A DNA stretch of 64,000 bases, taken from assembly GCF_003751085.1 (NCBI RefSeq), contig NZ_RJJY01000001.1, positions 4,402,001 to 4,466,000 of the forward strand. Reading direction: 5' to 3'. Made by a program: the position numbers and the translations under genes. The notes below the pieces were generated by a model. The model was not told the origin of the DNA, made no database searches, and saw only the letters and a list, made by a program, of their open reading frames with translations. The DNA is from Micromonospora sp. Llam0 (GTDB taxonomy: Bacteria; Actinomycetota; Actinomycetes; Mycobacteriales; Micromonosporaceae). Below, piece after piece: positions 8,121 through 16,170 of this stretch; position 1 is the first letter of the stretch; each line of letters starts with the position of its first letter.

Positions 8121-8602
8121 TCAAACTGCCGCCCGAGGTCCTGGATCGCACAGATGTTCGCCAAGCGTTGAGAGCCGGCGACTGGGCGACCGTCCTGCAG
8201 GTCGTCACGGCAGAAGCTCGGGTGTCGCAGACGGAGATTGCGCAAGCTGTCGGCATATCGCAGCCCCATGTCTCTCGGCTGCTCAGCGGACGGAGCCGAG
8301 ATCCAGGGCTTCGCACCGTACGAGCGCTCTGCGATGGTTTGGGGATACCTCGATCCCTGGCCGGCTTGCTAGATGAACAGGAGGATGACACGAACCGCCG
8401 CCAATTCGTCGCCGCAGCGGCAGCGGCCACAGGTGTTACGCTGATCGGCACTGCCGCAGGAGATGTTCCCCTCGAATCACGCGACGACGAACAACTACTG
8501 ACTATCCCCTCGACCACCTACCGCAGGTTGGAGCAGCGACTGCCTGCACGCAGCCTCCTTCCACCTGTGAGCGCGCACCCGCCAACTCGCATCGCGGAAT
8601 GA
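8117..8602 (+). CDS. XRE-type HTH regulator, N-terminal half of a frameshifted gene
   Basis: The first 155 residues hold a helix-turn-helix at about 35-65 (QTEIAQAVGISQPHVSRLL) of the XRE/Cro type. A linker with NRRQFVAAAAAATG follows, as found in actinomycete HTH-TPR regulators, and then the start of the TPR part (TTYRRLEQRLPARSLLPP). After VSAH the frame runs into PPTRIAE and a stop. The expected continuation (RQLAS..., LYSALSETAGLTAWLYVDVD) is in the +1 frame from about 8571. The gene is therefore split by a frameshift between 8571 and 8602. Translation is probably coupled to the leader ORF. Codon use is less GC-biased than in flanking genes. Confidence 0.75.
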   Translation: MIKLPPEVLDRTDVRQALRAGDWATVLQVVTAEARVSQTEIAQAVGISQPHVSRLLSGRSRDPGLRTVRALCDGLGIPRSLAGLLDEQEDDTNRRQFVAAAAAATGVTLIGTAAGDVPLESRDDEQLLTIPSTTYRRLEQRLPARSLLPPVSAHPPTRIAE

Positions 8603-8669
8603 ACGCTCACCTGCACATACCCGTCAGCTTTACTCGGCGCTCAGCGAAACCGCAGGGCTGACCGCCTGG

Positions 8670-9362
8670 TTGTACGTCGATGTCGACGATCAAGCCAGTG
8701 CCCGCCGCCACTACAAGCTGGCGGTCCATGCGGCGGAGCGGTCAGGACACCCGCTGCTACTTGCGTACATGCGGGCCAGTCTGGGCCAGTTTGCGGCGAA
8801 CTGCGGAGACGCACACGAAGCGATCCGGCTTGTCGCCGCAGCTAGGCATGCCCTGCCTCGTTCGGCCCCCGCTATCTCCACAATTTGGATGGACGCGATC
8901 GAGTCGCTCGCACTCGCTGAAGCCGGCGACAAGAAGGCTCTCTTCCTATTAGGTCAGGCCGACGATAGACTAGCGAAGGCCCGGAACGATGAACCCATCT
9001 GGCCTTGGATCTTCCGCTTCGACCACCAGAAAATTGCATCGTTCCGAGCGCAGGTTGCAAGCAAACTGGATCAACCACGCGCCGCCAGCCAGGCACTTTG
9101 CACGGCAGCCAACGGCCCAGCCCAGAGCCCGAAAGCCAAAGCCCTGTCCGACGTCCTTCGAGCAGAAATCCTGGCGAAGTCCGGACACCTCGAGAGGGCA
9201 TGCAGCATCGCCTGCCAGGCTTTCGGCGCAGGCAAGAACTACGAGTCGGAAAAGGTCCTTCAATCAGTCGCGCGATTCCGTAAGACTCTCGGCGGACGGG
9301 CAGGGAAACTGACGCTCAATCTCGACGAACGACTTTACGGCAGATACCAGGAGGATCGCTAA
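8670..9362 (+). CDS. TPR-like C-terminal half of the frameshifted XRE regulator
   Basis: This frame is open from 8571. A TTG at 8670 can serve as a start (230 residues), but no good ribosome site precedes it. The sequence is a helical repeat of the TPR type seen behind HTH domains in actinomycete regulators: YKLAVHAAERSGHPLLLAYM, SLGQFAANCGDAHEAIRL, DEPIWPWIFRFD and ACSIACQAFGAGKNYESEKV. The matching N-terminal half is the HTH frame ending at 8602. A TTA leucine codon, rare in such genomes, is at 8949-8951. TAA 9360-9362 is one base before the SLOG gene start. The product is probably broken unless the frameshift is a sequencing error. Confidence 0.65.
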   Translation: MYVDVDDQASARRHYKLAVHAAERSGHPLLLAYMRASLGQFAANCGDAHEAIRLVAAARHALPRSAPAISTIWMDAIESLALAEAGDKKALFLLGQADDRLAKARNDEPIWPWIFRFDHQKIASFRAQVASKLDQPRAASQALCTAANGPAQSPKAKALSDVLRAEILAKSGHLERACSIACQAFGAGKNYESEKVLQSVARFRKTLGGRAGKLTLNLDERLYGRYQEDR

Positions 9363-9363
9363 G

Positions 9364-9837
9364 TTGCGAATCGCCATAACCGGGCATCGCGGGCTCAACG
9401 ACGAAGTCACAGCCAAGGTAGCTAAAGCCATCGATGACATGTTATCCCTGGTTCAGGGGGAAATCGTCGGCGTCACCTGCCTCGCCGACGGGGCAGATCA
9501 ACTCTTCGCTGAGGCGGTGCTCCGGTGCGGCGGCCGGCTGGAAGTCGTCGTACCCGCCCAGGAGTACCGCGACGGCCTACCCGACACCGCTCACGCCACG
9601 TACGACAAGTTGATCAACCAGGCCAAGGCCGTCCACCGCTGCGACTACCGAACCTCCAACTCGGATGCCCACATGACGGCAAGCAGGTTGATGATCGACA
9701 AGTCGGACCGGCTATTCGCCGTTTGGGACGGCATGCCCGCCCGAGGCTACGGCGGCACCGCCGACGTCGTCGCCTACGCCGAAAACAACGGCGTCCCAGT
9801 GACAGTCATCTGGCCTCCCGGCGCCCGCCGTGACTGA
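9364..9837 (+). CDS. SLOG-superfamily (LOG/DprA-like Rossmann) protein
   Basis: This 157-residue protein has a single Rossmann-like domain with SLOG-type signatures: RIAITGHRGL at the N-terminus, GVTCLADGADQLFAEAVL (nucleotide-binding helix region), MIDKSDRLFAVWDG and GGTADVVAYAENNGVPVTVIW. SLOG domains bind or process nucleotide-derived ligands; several act in bacterial conflict or signalling systems (family knowledge). The start is TTG 9364 with aggagg nine bases upstream, just after the TAA of the HTH-TPR gene, so the two form an operon. A TTA codon lies at 9442-9444. The ligand and role are unknown. Confidence 0.75.
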   Translation: MRIAITGHRGLNDEVTAKVAKAIDDMLSLVQGEIVGVTCLADGADQLFAEAVLRCGGRLEVVVPAQEYRDGLPDTAHATYDKLINQAKAVHRCDYRTSNSDAHMTASRLMIDKSDRLFAVWDGMPARGYGGTADVVAYAENNGVPVTVIWPPGARRD

Positions 9838-10138
9838 CCTATCCCGCCGGCCAGGCGTGGGCCGGGCTGCATGCAGCGGCGGCGACCACCAGAAGCGAGG
9901 AAGCGTAGACGCAGTGTCACCCTCACTGGGTCGGGGGTACCGGTTGAGCTTGATGCCACAGGTGCATCAAGATGCACCTGTGGCATCACGTCCTCAGAGG
10001 CACCCTCGGGTCCCCGGGAGCCAGCCCGAGCATGTCGCTGATTGCCGGCCGTGCCTCCGCATGTCGCGGCTCAGCCGCAGCGGGTGATCCGGGGCGGTTC
10101 GGCGGACGCGGTGCCGGGGCCTGGTTGATGCTGGGGGC
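9838..10138. other. Intergenic region with palindrome, SLOG gene to alcohol dehydrogenase
   Basis: This is 301 bases with no convincing gene. The only clear structure is the 18-bp inverted repeat at 9951-9988, listed separately. The last ~100 bases before the alcohol dehydrogenase should contain its promoter; I cannot identify -35/-10 boxes. The bases just before ATG 10139 (ctgggggc) can serve as ribosome site. Confidence 0.5.
9951..9988. repeat. 18-bp perfect palindrome with 2-base centre
   Basis: tgatgccacaggtgcatc (9951-9968) and its exact reverse complement (9971-9988) are separated only by aa. The near-absent loop favours a cruciform, a dimer-binding site or an element scar over a classic terminator. 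An RNA hairpin could still form by opening the innermost pairs. It lies 114 bases after the SLOG stop codon. It marks the right side of the AT-richer accessory patch, much as the 24-bp repeat at 6723-6785 marks the left. Confidence 0.6.
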
Positions 10139-11173
10139 ATGCGTGCCATCCAACTCACCGCGCCCGGTACCCTCGAACTCGTCGACGTGCCGACACCGAA
10201 GCCCGGCCCGGGCGAAGTCCTGCTGGCCATGGCGGCGGTCGGCGCCTGCCACTCGGACCTGCACATCCTCGACGCGCCCGCCGGGGTGTTCCCGACTCCG
10301 ATGACCATCGGCCACGAGATCGCCGGCCGGGTCGCCCAGCTCGGTCCGGGGGTGACCGGATGGGCCGAAGGTGACACCGCAGCGGTGTACGGGATCATGG
10401 GCTGCGGGCGCTGCCGGGCCTGCCTGCGCGGGCTGGAGAACCAGTGCCGCACCGTACCGGTCGGCGGGGTCGGCATCAGCCGCGACGGAGGTCTCGCCGA
10501 CCACGTGGTGGTGCCGGCGGACCGGCTACTGCCGCTCGGCGGGCTGGACCCGGTGCAGGCGGCACCGCTGACCGACGCCGGGCTCACCCCGTACCATGCG
10601 ATCTCCCTCAGCCGGGACGCGCTGCGGCCCGGCACCTACGCGGTGGTGATCGGCATCGGCGGCCTCGGCCACATGGCGGTGCAGATCCTGGCGGTGACCA
10701 CCGCCGTCACGATCATCGCGGTGGACACCAGCGACGCCGCGCTGCGGCTGGCCAAACGGATGGGTGCGCATCACACCGTGCAGGCCGGGCCGGCGGCGGT
10801 CGACCAGATCCGGCAGCTCACCGGCCCGCCCCCGGACGGCGCCGACGTGGTGCTCGACTTCGTCTGCGTGGACGCCACCCTGGACACCGCCCGGCAGGTG
10901 GTCTCCACCGGCGGTCACCTGACGATGGTCGGCCTGGGCGGCGGTACGCTGCGGATGACGGCGACCGTCGAAGGCCCGCCGCCGGTGCCGGTGGAGACCA
11001 GCGCGGTCATCCCGTTCTGGGGCACCCGCGCCGAGCTGACCGAGGTGATCGCGCTCGGCCGCCAGGGCCTGCTCCGCGCCGAGGTGCAGACCTTCCCGCT
11101 GACCGAGGCGGTGCAGGCGTACCAGCAGTTGCGGGACGGGAAGATCCACGGCCGTGCCGTGCTGGTCCCCTGA
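10139..11173 (+). CDS. Zinc-dependent alcohol dehydrogenase (MDR family)
   Basis: This 344-residue medium-chain dehydrogenase/reductase oxidises an alcohol or reduces an aldehyde with NAD(P). Catalytic zinc ligands are in GACHSDLH (Cys and Asp/His region, residues ~36-42) and GHEIAGRV (~61). The structural zinc loop has four Cys in CGRCRACLRGLENQC (~85-100). The Rossmann glycine motif is GIGGLGHMAVQIL (~178-190), followed by an acidic residue at the end of beta-2 (IIAVDTSD), which favours NAD over NADP. The physiological substrate is unknown. It stands alone and is convergent with the DUF5130 operon. Confidence 0.9.
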   Translation: MRAIQLTAPGTLELVDVPTPKPGPGEVLLAMAAVGACHSDLHILDAPAGVFPTPMTIGHEIAGRVAQLGPGVTGWAEGDTAAVYGIMGCGRCRACLRGLENQCRTVPVGGVGISRDGGLADHVVVPADRLLPLGGLDPVQAAPLTDAGLTPYHAISLSRDALRPGTYAVVIGIGGLGHMAVQILAVTTAVTIIAVDTSDAALRLAKRMGAHHTVQAGPAAVDQIRQLTGPPPDGADVVLDFVCVDATLDTARQVVSTGGHLTMVGLGGGTLRMTATVEGPPPVPVETSAVIPFWGTRAELTEVIALGRQGLLRAEVQTFPLTEAVQAYQQLRDGKIHGRAVLVP

Positions 11174-11244
11174 CCGGGCGACGGTAGCCGGCCAGCCGGG
11201 CGACAGCCGAAAGGCCGGGCCGTAGCCGTAAGGGGCCGGATCCG

Positions 11245-11664
11245 TCAGGCGCGGCCGGCCCGGGACGCCAGCTGGTCGATCCCGCTGACCAGGCCGCCGG
11301 CCAGGTCACCGCCGCCGAAAGACGCCACCATGGACAGCGCCGCGAGCTTCGCGTCCCGGTCCGGGATCCGCTTTCGGGCCTCGGCGCCGGTGACGACCTC
11401 CAGCACCCGCTGGTTCGGCGACACGGCGATGAGCACCGCGTCGTCCGGGTCGGTGAGCTGCCGGTGCAGCGTCACCGCGTACTCCCGGGTCGGCTCCTCC
11501 AGCTCGCCGACGTAGATGCTGAACGCCAGGCCGGTGGCCGAGTCGGCCAGCCGCAACGCCTCGTCGAGCCGGAGCAACTGTCGGGTGCCGAACGGTCCCG
11601 GCAGGGTCGCGCTCGTCCGAGTCGACTCGCTGGACTGCTCGTGGACCTGCTCACCAACGGTCAC
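11245..11664 (-). CDS. DUF5130 family protein
   Basis: This 139-residue cytoplasmic protein belongs to an actinobacterial family (DUF5130) of unknown function with a TPM-like core. Typical segments are LRLADSATGLAFSIYVGELE, DPDDAVLIAVSPNQRVLEVV and RDAKLAALSMVASFGGGDLA. GTG 11664 is chosen because gggagg lies five bases upstream. The start overlaps the stop of the upstream membrane-protein gene by 14 bases. The set amidase / membrane protein / DUF5130 runs in one direction. Confidence 0.85.
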   Translation of the reverse strand: MTVGEQVHEQSSESTRTSATLPGPFGTRQLLRLDEALRLADSATGLAFSIYVGELEEPTREYAVTLHRQLTDPDDAVLIAVSPNQRVLEVVTGAEARKRIPDRDAKLAALSMVASFGGGDLAGGLVSGIDQLASRAGRA

Positions 11665-11941
11665 TTGCGCCTCCCGTCGCGCCTGGACGCGGCTGCCCGC
11701 CGCCGGGGGTGGCCGCCTCGATCGCCGCCGGTTCGGTGCCGGCCGGCAGCGCCGCCGCCGGGGTCCCGGTGGACCGATCGCCGGACGAGACGTACCAGAC
11801 CGGGCTGAAGTCGAACTGCCGGCCAGGCCGGTAGCGGCGGTCCGCGCCGCCACGCCCGCCGATCATCGCCAGACCGGCCACCACGAGCACGATGACCGCC
11901 GGAATCACGACGAAGAAGAGCACCGTGTCGGTAACAGACAA
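11651..11941 (-). CDS. Small single-pass membrane protein upstream of DUF5130
   Basis: One N-terminal transmembrane helix (VTDTVLFFVVIPAVIVLVVA) is followed by RRYRPGRQFDFSPVWYVSSG and a Pro/Gly/Ala-rich tail, probably cytoplasmic or extracellular and disordered. TTG 11941 is preferred because gggggg lies eight bases upstream; TTG 11947 and ATG 11968 are alternatives. The gene overlaps the DUF5130 gene by 14 bases, so the two are coupled and probably act together. The function is unknown. Confidence 0.72.
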   Translation of the reverse strand: MSVTDTVLFFVVIPAVIVLVVAGLAMIGGRGGADRRYRPGRQFDFSPVWYVSSGDRSTGTPAAALPAGTEPAAIEAATPGGGQPRPGATGGASDRW

Positions 11942-11973
11942 TCTCAACGCCCCCCGGCATCGGTTCAAGGGAC

Positions 11974-13482
11974 TCAGCGGACGTCTGGAGTGGTGGACCT
12001 GGCCACACCGCCAGCCCGTTCCGGCTCAGACGCCTTCACGGTAGCGGAGGGCCCGGCCCGCCAGATCTCCGGGTGCCGACCTGGCCAGCCGGTCCGCTCC
12101 TCCAGCTGAGCGGCCGTGGCCAGCACGGTGGCGTCCGCGCCACTGCGGCCGGTCAGCAGGATTCCCACCGGCTGCCCGGCCGTACTCTGCGCCACCGGGA
12201 CGGACACCGACGGTTGCCCAGTGACGTTGAACACCGCACAGTACGGCGAGAAGCGCCGCTGCCGATCGAAGTCCTCGGCCGGGTCACCCGTTTCGGTGAA
12301 CCAGCCGACCGGTGCCTGCGGGGCGCTCAGCGTCGGGCACAGCAGCAGGTCCAGCCCGGCCACCGCGTGCATCGCCCGGCGTACCTGGACCTGCAGCTCG
12401 GCCAGGGTGGCGACCAGCGTCGCGGCGCTGATCGCGTTGCCCCGGCGGCGCAGCAGCCGGGTCAACGGCAGCAGCCGCGCCTCCCGTTCCGGTGGCACCG
12501 GGGCCAGCGCGAGCACGTACCAGACGGTCTCGAACAGCGGCCACAGGTCCGGGCCGAGCGGCGCCGGGACGTCGACGACCTCGTGGCCGGCGTCGGCGAG
12601 CAGCGCGGCCGCCGTGTCCACCGCCGCCAGGCAGTCCGGATGCACCGGCTCGTCGGCGAGCATCGGGGTGGTGAACCGGCCGATCCGCAGTCGGCCGGGG
12701 TCCGCGCGACGGGCCGCCGCCAGGTGGCCGCCGGGCGGCGGTGGCGGAGCCAGGTACGGCTCACCGGGCACCGGCACCGCCATCGCGTCGAGCATCGCGG
12801 CGGCGTCGGCGACGGTCCGGGCGATCGGCCCGTGGCTGGGCAGGCCGAACCCGCCGGCACCGAGCGGGCCGCCGGAGACGACCCCCCGGGTCGGCTTGTA
12901 GCCGACCAGGCCGCAGAGGGCCGCCGGGATCCGGCACGAACCGCCGCCGTCCGAGCCCTGCGCGAACGGCACCAGCCCGGCGGCCACCGCCGCCGCCGCT
13001 CCCCCACTGGAGCCGCCGGCGGTGCAGGCCAGGTCCCACGGGTTACGCGCCGGCGGCGCCACCTCCCCCTCGGTGTAGAGCGAACAGCCCAGTTCGGCGG
13101 CGGTGGTCTTGCCGAGGCTGACGGTGCCGGCGGCGCGGAGCAGACGGACCACGTCCGCGTCGACGCTCGGCACGTAGTCGGCGAACGCCGCCGAGCCGAA
13201 GGTGGTCCGGACCCCGGCGGTGAGGGTGAGGTCCTTGATCGCCACCGGTACGCCGTACAGCGGGCCGGGGTGTCGCCGGGTCCGGGTGCCCGGCGGGACC
13301 CGGTCGAGGGCACCGGCCTGTTCCCGGGCGTGGTCGGCGGTGACCGTGACGAACGCCCCGACGGTGTCCGAGTGGGCGTGGATCCGGGCCAGGTAGTGCT
13401 CGACGATCTCGATGCCGCTCAGCTCGCCCCGGCGGATCGCGGCGGCCTGCTCCAACGCGGTCAGATCATGGATCTGCGACAT
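11974..13482 (-). CDS. Amidase (amidase-signature family)
   Basis: This 502-residue amidase-signature enzyme hydrolyses C-N amide bonds. The Ser-cisSer-Lys triad is visible: Lys in GVPVAIKDLTLTAG (~residue 88), the cis-Ser in the Gly/Ser stretch CTAGGSSGGAAAAVAAG and the nucleophile Ser in GSDGGGSCRIPAALCG. The C-terminal NVTGQPSVSVPV is typical of the family. Members range from GatA to aryl-acylamidases. Without GatB/C nearby this is more likely a catabolic amidase than the tRNA transamidase. ATG 13482 (MSQIHDL) is chosen; an upstream in-frame ATG at eight codons is possible. Confidence 0.9.
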   Translation of the reverse strand: MSQIHDLTALEQAAAIRRGELSGIEIVEHYLARIHAHSDTVGAFVTVTADHAREQAGALDRVPPGTRTRRHPGPLYGVPVAIKDLTLTAGVRTTFGSAAFADYVPSVDADVVRLLRAAGTVSLGKTTAAELGCSLYTEGEVAPPARNPWDLACTAGGSSGGAAAAVAAGLVPFAQGSDGGGSCRIPAALCGLVGYKPTRGVVSGGPLGAGGFGLPSHGPIARTVADAAAMLDAMAVPVPGEPYLAPPPPPGGHLAAARRADPGRLRIGRFTTPMLADEPVHPDCLAAVDTAAALLADAGHEVVDVPAPLGPDLWPLFETVWYVLALAPVPPEREARLLPLTRLLRRRGNAISAATLVATLAELQVQVRRAMHAVAGLDLLLCPTLSAPQAPVGWFTETGDPAEDFDRQRRFSPYCAVFNVTGQPSVSVPVAQSTAGQPVGILLTGRSGADATVLATAAQLEERTGWPGRHPEIWRAGPSATVKASEPERAGGVARSTTPDVR

Positions 13483-13687
13483 TGGCCGATCCTGGCAGGT
13501 CATCCGCCGGCCGTAGCGGCCAGGTACGGGTGACCTGACCGGGCGCTGGTTCACCCGGGAGTGGGAGGCATAGCCGGCGCCGGGACGGGAAGTCGGGCCA
13601 GCGGGCTCCGGCCGTCGGCACGGCACACCGGTCGGCGCCGACGCAGCCGGCATCGCCGGCCGGCCGGAGCGTAGTCGGGGGGAGATC

Positions 13688-14215
13688 ATGCCAGGAGTGA
13701 GCCATCCGGTCCGTACGCTGGCCGGGCTCGCCGCCGCCGTGCTGATCGGCACGGTGGCGGCCGGGGTCGACGCGTCGCCGGCGTACGCGGGCAGCACCTA
13801 CGTGGAGGCCGATCCGAGCACCGTGCACGCCGGTGGCCGGGTGACCATCCGGGCCAGCTGCGGGGACGACAACACCAGCCAGGCGACGGTCGAGTCGGAC
13901 GCGTTCGGGCGGGTGATCGTGATGCCGGACCAGGACGTGCTGACCGGCCAGGTGACGGTGCCCGGCAGCAAGCGTCCCGGGCGCTACCCGGTCGACCTGC
14001 AGTGTCAGAACGGGAACACGGCGACGACCACCCTGACCGTGACCGGCACGGCGCACCCGACCAGAGGTCCGGACGCCGGAGGCGGCGGCACCGCGTCGGC
14101 CAGCACCGGCTCCGGCGGCTCGGCCCTGCTGGTCGGCGGTATCGCCGCGATCGGGCTGGGTGCCGGGATCGGGCTGTTCGCGATGCGCCGGCGGCGCGCC
14201 GACTCCGGCGCGTAA
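13688..14215 (+). CDS. Secreted surface protein with C-terminal sorting-signal-like tail
   Basis: This 175-residue exported protein has a signal peptide (residues ~1-34, hydrophobic LAGLAAAVLIGTVAAG, AYA cleavage region). A single Ig-like/Big-type beta domain follows (ADPSTVHAGGRVTIRASC to NTATTTLTVTG) with two Cys that could form a disulfide. After a Gly/Ser linker the tail SASTG - hydrophobic ~20 residues - RRRR resembles a cell-wall sorting signal without a canonical LPxTG. The sortase gene follows directly, which suggests it is a substrate (inference). ATG 13688 has ggggggag upstream. Confidence 0.8.
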   Translation: MPGVSHPVRTLAGLAAAVLIGTVAAGVDASPAYAGSTYVEADPSTVHAGGRVTIRASCGDDNTSQATVESDAFGRVIVMPDQDVLTGQVTVPGSKRPGRYPVDLQCQNGNTATTTLTVTGTAHPTRGPDAGGGGTASASTGSGGSALLVGGIAAIGLGAGIGLFAMRRRRADSGA

Positions 14216-14230
14216 CCAGCGGGCGGCCAG

Positions 14231-15307
14231 ATGGTCCGTCCTACCCCGGCGGGTGGCCGCCCAGGTGGCTGGTTACTCCCGTTTATGACCCAGGTCACTG
14301 CGGCGGGTACCACGGCGCACACGGTGGCTCCCCGGGTGTCGACCTACGGTCAGCCGAGGCCGACAGCGCCGGATCGGCCAGCTGACGGGGCGGCGAATCA
14401 GCCAGCTGACGGGGCGGCGGATCGGCTGGGTGCGTACCCGGGGGCGTACCCGGCGATCCCCGGCACCGCTCGCGGGGTGGCTCGTGCCCCGTTGCGCGGG
14501 GTGGCCGCGGTGCCGGGCGCCGCCGGCCGCCGCAGCGGCAACGGATCCGCCGCCAACCGTCGTGCACCGCACGGGCCACCCCGGCAACGGCGGGGCTGGC
14601 CCGGATTCGGGTCGCTGCGCCCGGGTCGACGCCGGGTGCCCTCGGCTGCCGACCGGCGGGCCGCGCTGGGCGGCTACCGGGGACGACCGGACGTACCGTC
14701 GCGGTGGAGTCCGGTCGCGCTCGTGCTGATCGTGGCGGGCGTCTTCGTCGCCGGGTTCGGCTTCGAACGGGTGACCGGCACCCCGCTCGGGCAGTGGCTG
14801 CCCGGAGCGCACCGCGCAACACCCGAGACGCACCCGCCGCTGGGTGCCAGCGACCCGGTCAGCCTCGCCATCCCGGCACTGAACCTGCAGGCCGCCGTGC
14901 ACGATGTCGGGTTGGCCGAGGACGGCACGATCGCGGTGCCCGAGCTGAACCGGCACAACGAGGCCGGCTGGTACGTGGCCAGCCCGACGCCGGGTGAGAA
15001 CGGCCCGGCGGTCATCGTCGGCCATGTCGACACCAGTACCGGGCCGTCGGTGTTCCACCGGGCCGCCACGCTGCACCCGGGCGCGCAGATCCAGGTCCGC
15101 CGGATGGACCGGTCGGTGGCGCTGTTCGAGGTCACCTCGGTCGAGCAGTTCGACAAGTCGTCCCTGCCGGTGGACCGGGTGTACGACGACTTCAGTCACC
15201 CCGGGCTGCGTCTGATCACCTGCGGTGGTCAGTGGGTCGGCGGTTCCACCGGGTACGCGGACAACGTCGTCGTCTTCGCGTCGCTGGTCGGCGCGCAGAA
15301 CGGCTGA
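14231..15307 (+). CDS. Class F-like sortase
   Basis: This protein is 358 residues from ATG 14231; ATG 14285 is an equally plausible start. A long Pro/Arg/Ala-rich N-terminus (probably cytoplasmic) precedes one transmembrane helix (VALVLIVAGVFVAGFGF) near residue 165. The sortase domain follows: SLAIPALNLQAAVHDVG, the catalytic His in VIVGHVDTS and the catalytic Cys in LRLITCGG. Sortases join surface proteins to the cell envelope. After the Cys the sequence is GYADNVVVFAS, without an obvious Arg. The adjacent secreted protein is the natural candidate substrate. Confidence 0.88.
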   Translation: MVRPTPAGGRPGGWLLPFMTQVTAAGTTAHTVAPRVSTYGQPRPTAPDRPADGAANQPADGAADRLGAYPGAYPAIPGTARGVARAPLRGVAAVPGAAGRRSGNGSAANRRAPHGPPRQRRGWPGFGSLRPGRRRVPSAADRRAALGGYRGRPDVPSRWSPVALVLIVAGVFVAGFGFERVTGTPLGQWLPGAHRATPETHPPLGASDPVSLAIPALNLQAAVHDVGLAEDGTIAVPELNRHNEAGWYVASPTPGENGPAVIVGHVDTSTGPSVFHRAATLHPGAQIQVRRMDRSVALFEVTSVEQFDKSSLPVDRVYDDFSHPGLRLITCGGQWVGGSTGYADNVVVFASLVGAQNG

Positions 15308-15363
15308 CCATGGCGAGCCGGGTCAGGCGGCGGACCGGCCTGCTCAGCCAGCGGCCGGCTGGG

Positions 15364-15903
15364 TCAGGCGGCGGCTTCGGACTCGGACGACAGGTCGAGC
15401 CAGTCGGCCCAGCGCGGATCCGGCGCACGGTGCCCGAGCACCCGCCAGGCGGTGCCCTTCGGGGCGGCCGGCGGGGACGGCAGCCGCCAGCCCAGCTCGG
15501 CCGGGGTCCGGTCGCCCTTGCTGTGGTTGCAGCGGGCGCAGGCGGCGACGACGTTCTCCCAGATGTGCCGGCCACCACGGCTACGAGGAAAGACGTGGTC
15601 GATGGTCTCCGCCGGGCCCCGGCAGTACGCGCACCGCCAGCCGTCGCGGGCGAAGATCGCCCGGCGGGAGAGGCCGACGTGGGTCCGGTAGGGCACCCGT
15701 ACGTAGCGGGTGAGCCGCACCACCGACGGCACCGGCAGGCAGTGCCGGGCACTGTGCAGCATGCCCTCGCCGTCGGCGACACAGACCGCCTTGGCGGACA
15801 GGACCAGGATCGCGGCCCGGCGTACGGATACGACACACAGCGGCTCATACGTCGCGTTGAGCACCAACGAACCGGAGCCCACCGTGGGTCGTATGTCAGG
15901 CAT
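15364..15903 (-). CDS. HNH endonuclease
   Basis: This 179-residue protein has an HNH nuclease domain with two CxxC zinc pairs: CAYCRG (~residue 100) and CARCNHSKGDRTP. Between them is the catalytic core TIDHVFPRSRGG with N-E in HIWENVV. The N-terminus (LVLNATYEPLCVVSVRRA) is typical of a widespread actinobacterial chromosomal HNH family found outside phage regions; its role is not established. ATG 15903 follows an agagg site; GTG 15912 (VSGMPD) is an alternative. It is convergent with the sortase gene. Confidence 0.88.
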   Translation of the reverse strand: MPDIRPTVGSGSLVLNATYEPLCVVSVRRAAILVLSAKAVCVADGEGMLHSARHCLPVPSVVRLTRYVRVPYRTHVGLSRRAIFARDGWRCAYCRGPAETIDHVFPRSRGGRHIWENVVAACARCNHSKGDRTPAELGWRLPSPPAAPKGTAWRVLGHRAPDPRWADWLDLSSESEAAA

Positions 15904-16170
15904 CCCGCTCACCCTCTCGGTTGTGTTCCCACCCGCTCCTAGTGCCGACTGCGACTCGACGCGGACCGACGGTCGGACCGCGACCGGCGCTGGCGAATCG
16001 CCAGCGCCCGTGCGCCAATAGTCCCCGATAGATGACCCAAATGCACGTACTATTCGGGCCTGACCCCTCGGGCGTTCGGCCGATGGCTGGTCGCTGACCT
16101 GTTCCGCCTGGTCAGGCCGACAGTGTGGGTCGGCCGCCGACCGGGCAGGGCGGTACGGTACGAATTGACG

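Noticed and set aside
8670..8952. Independent TPR protein rather than half of a broken regulator
   Set aside because: The codons just upstream of 8670 (from 8571) continue the same family sequence and lack a start, so a frameshifted single gene explains the data better.
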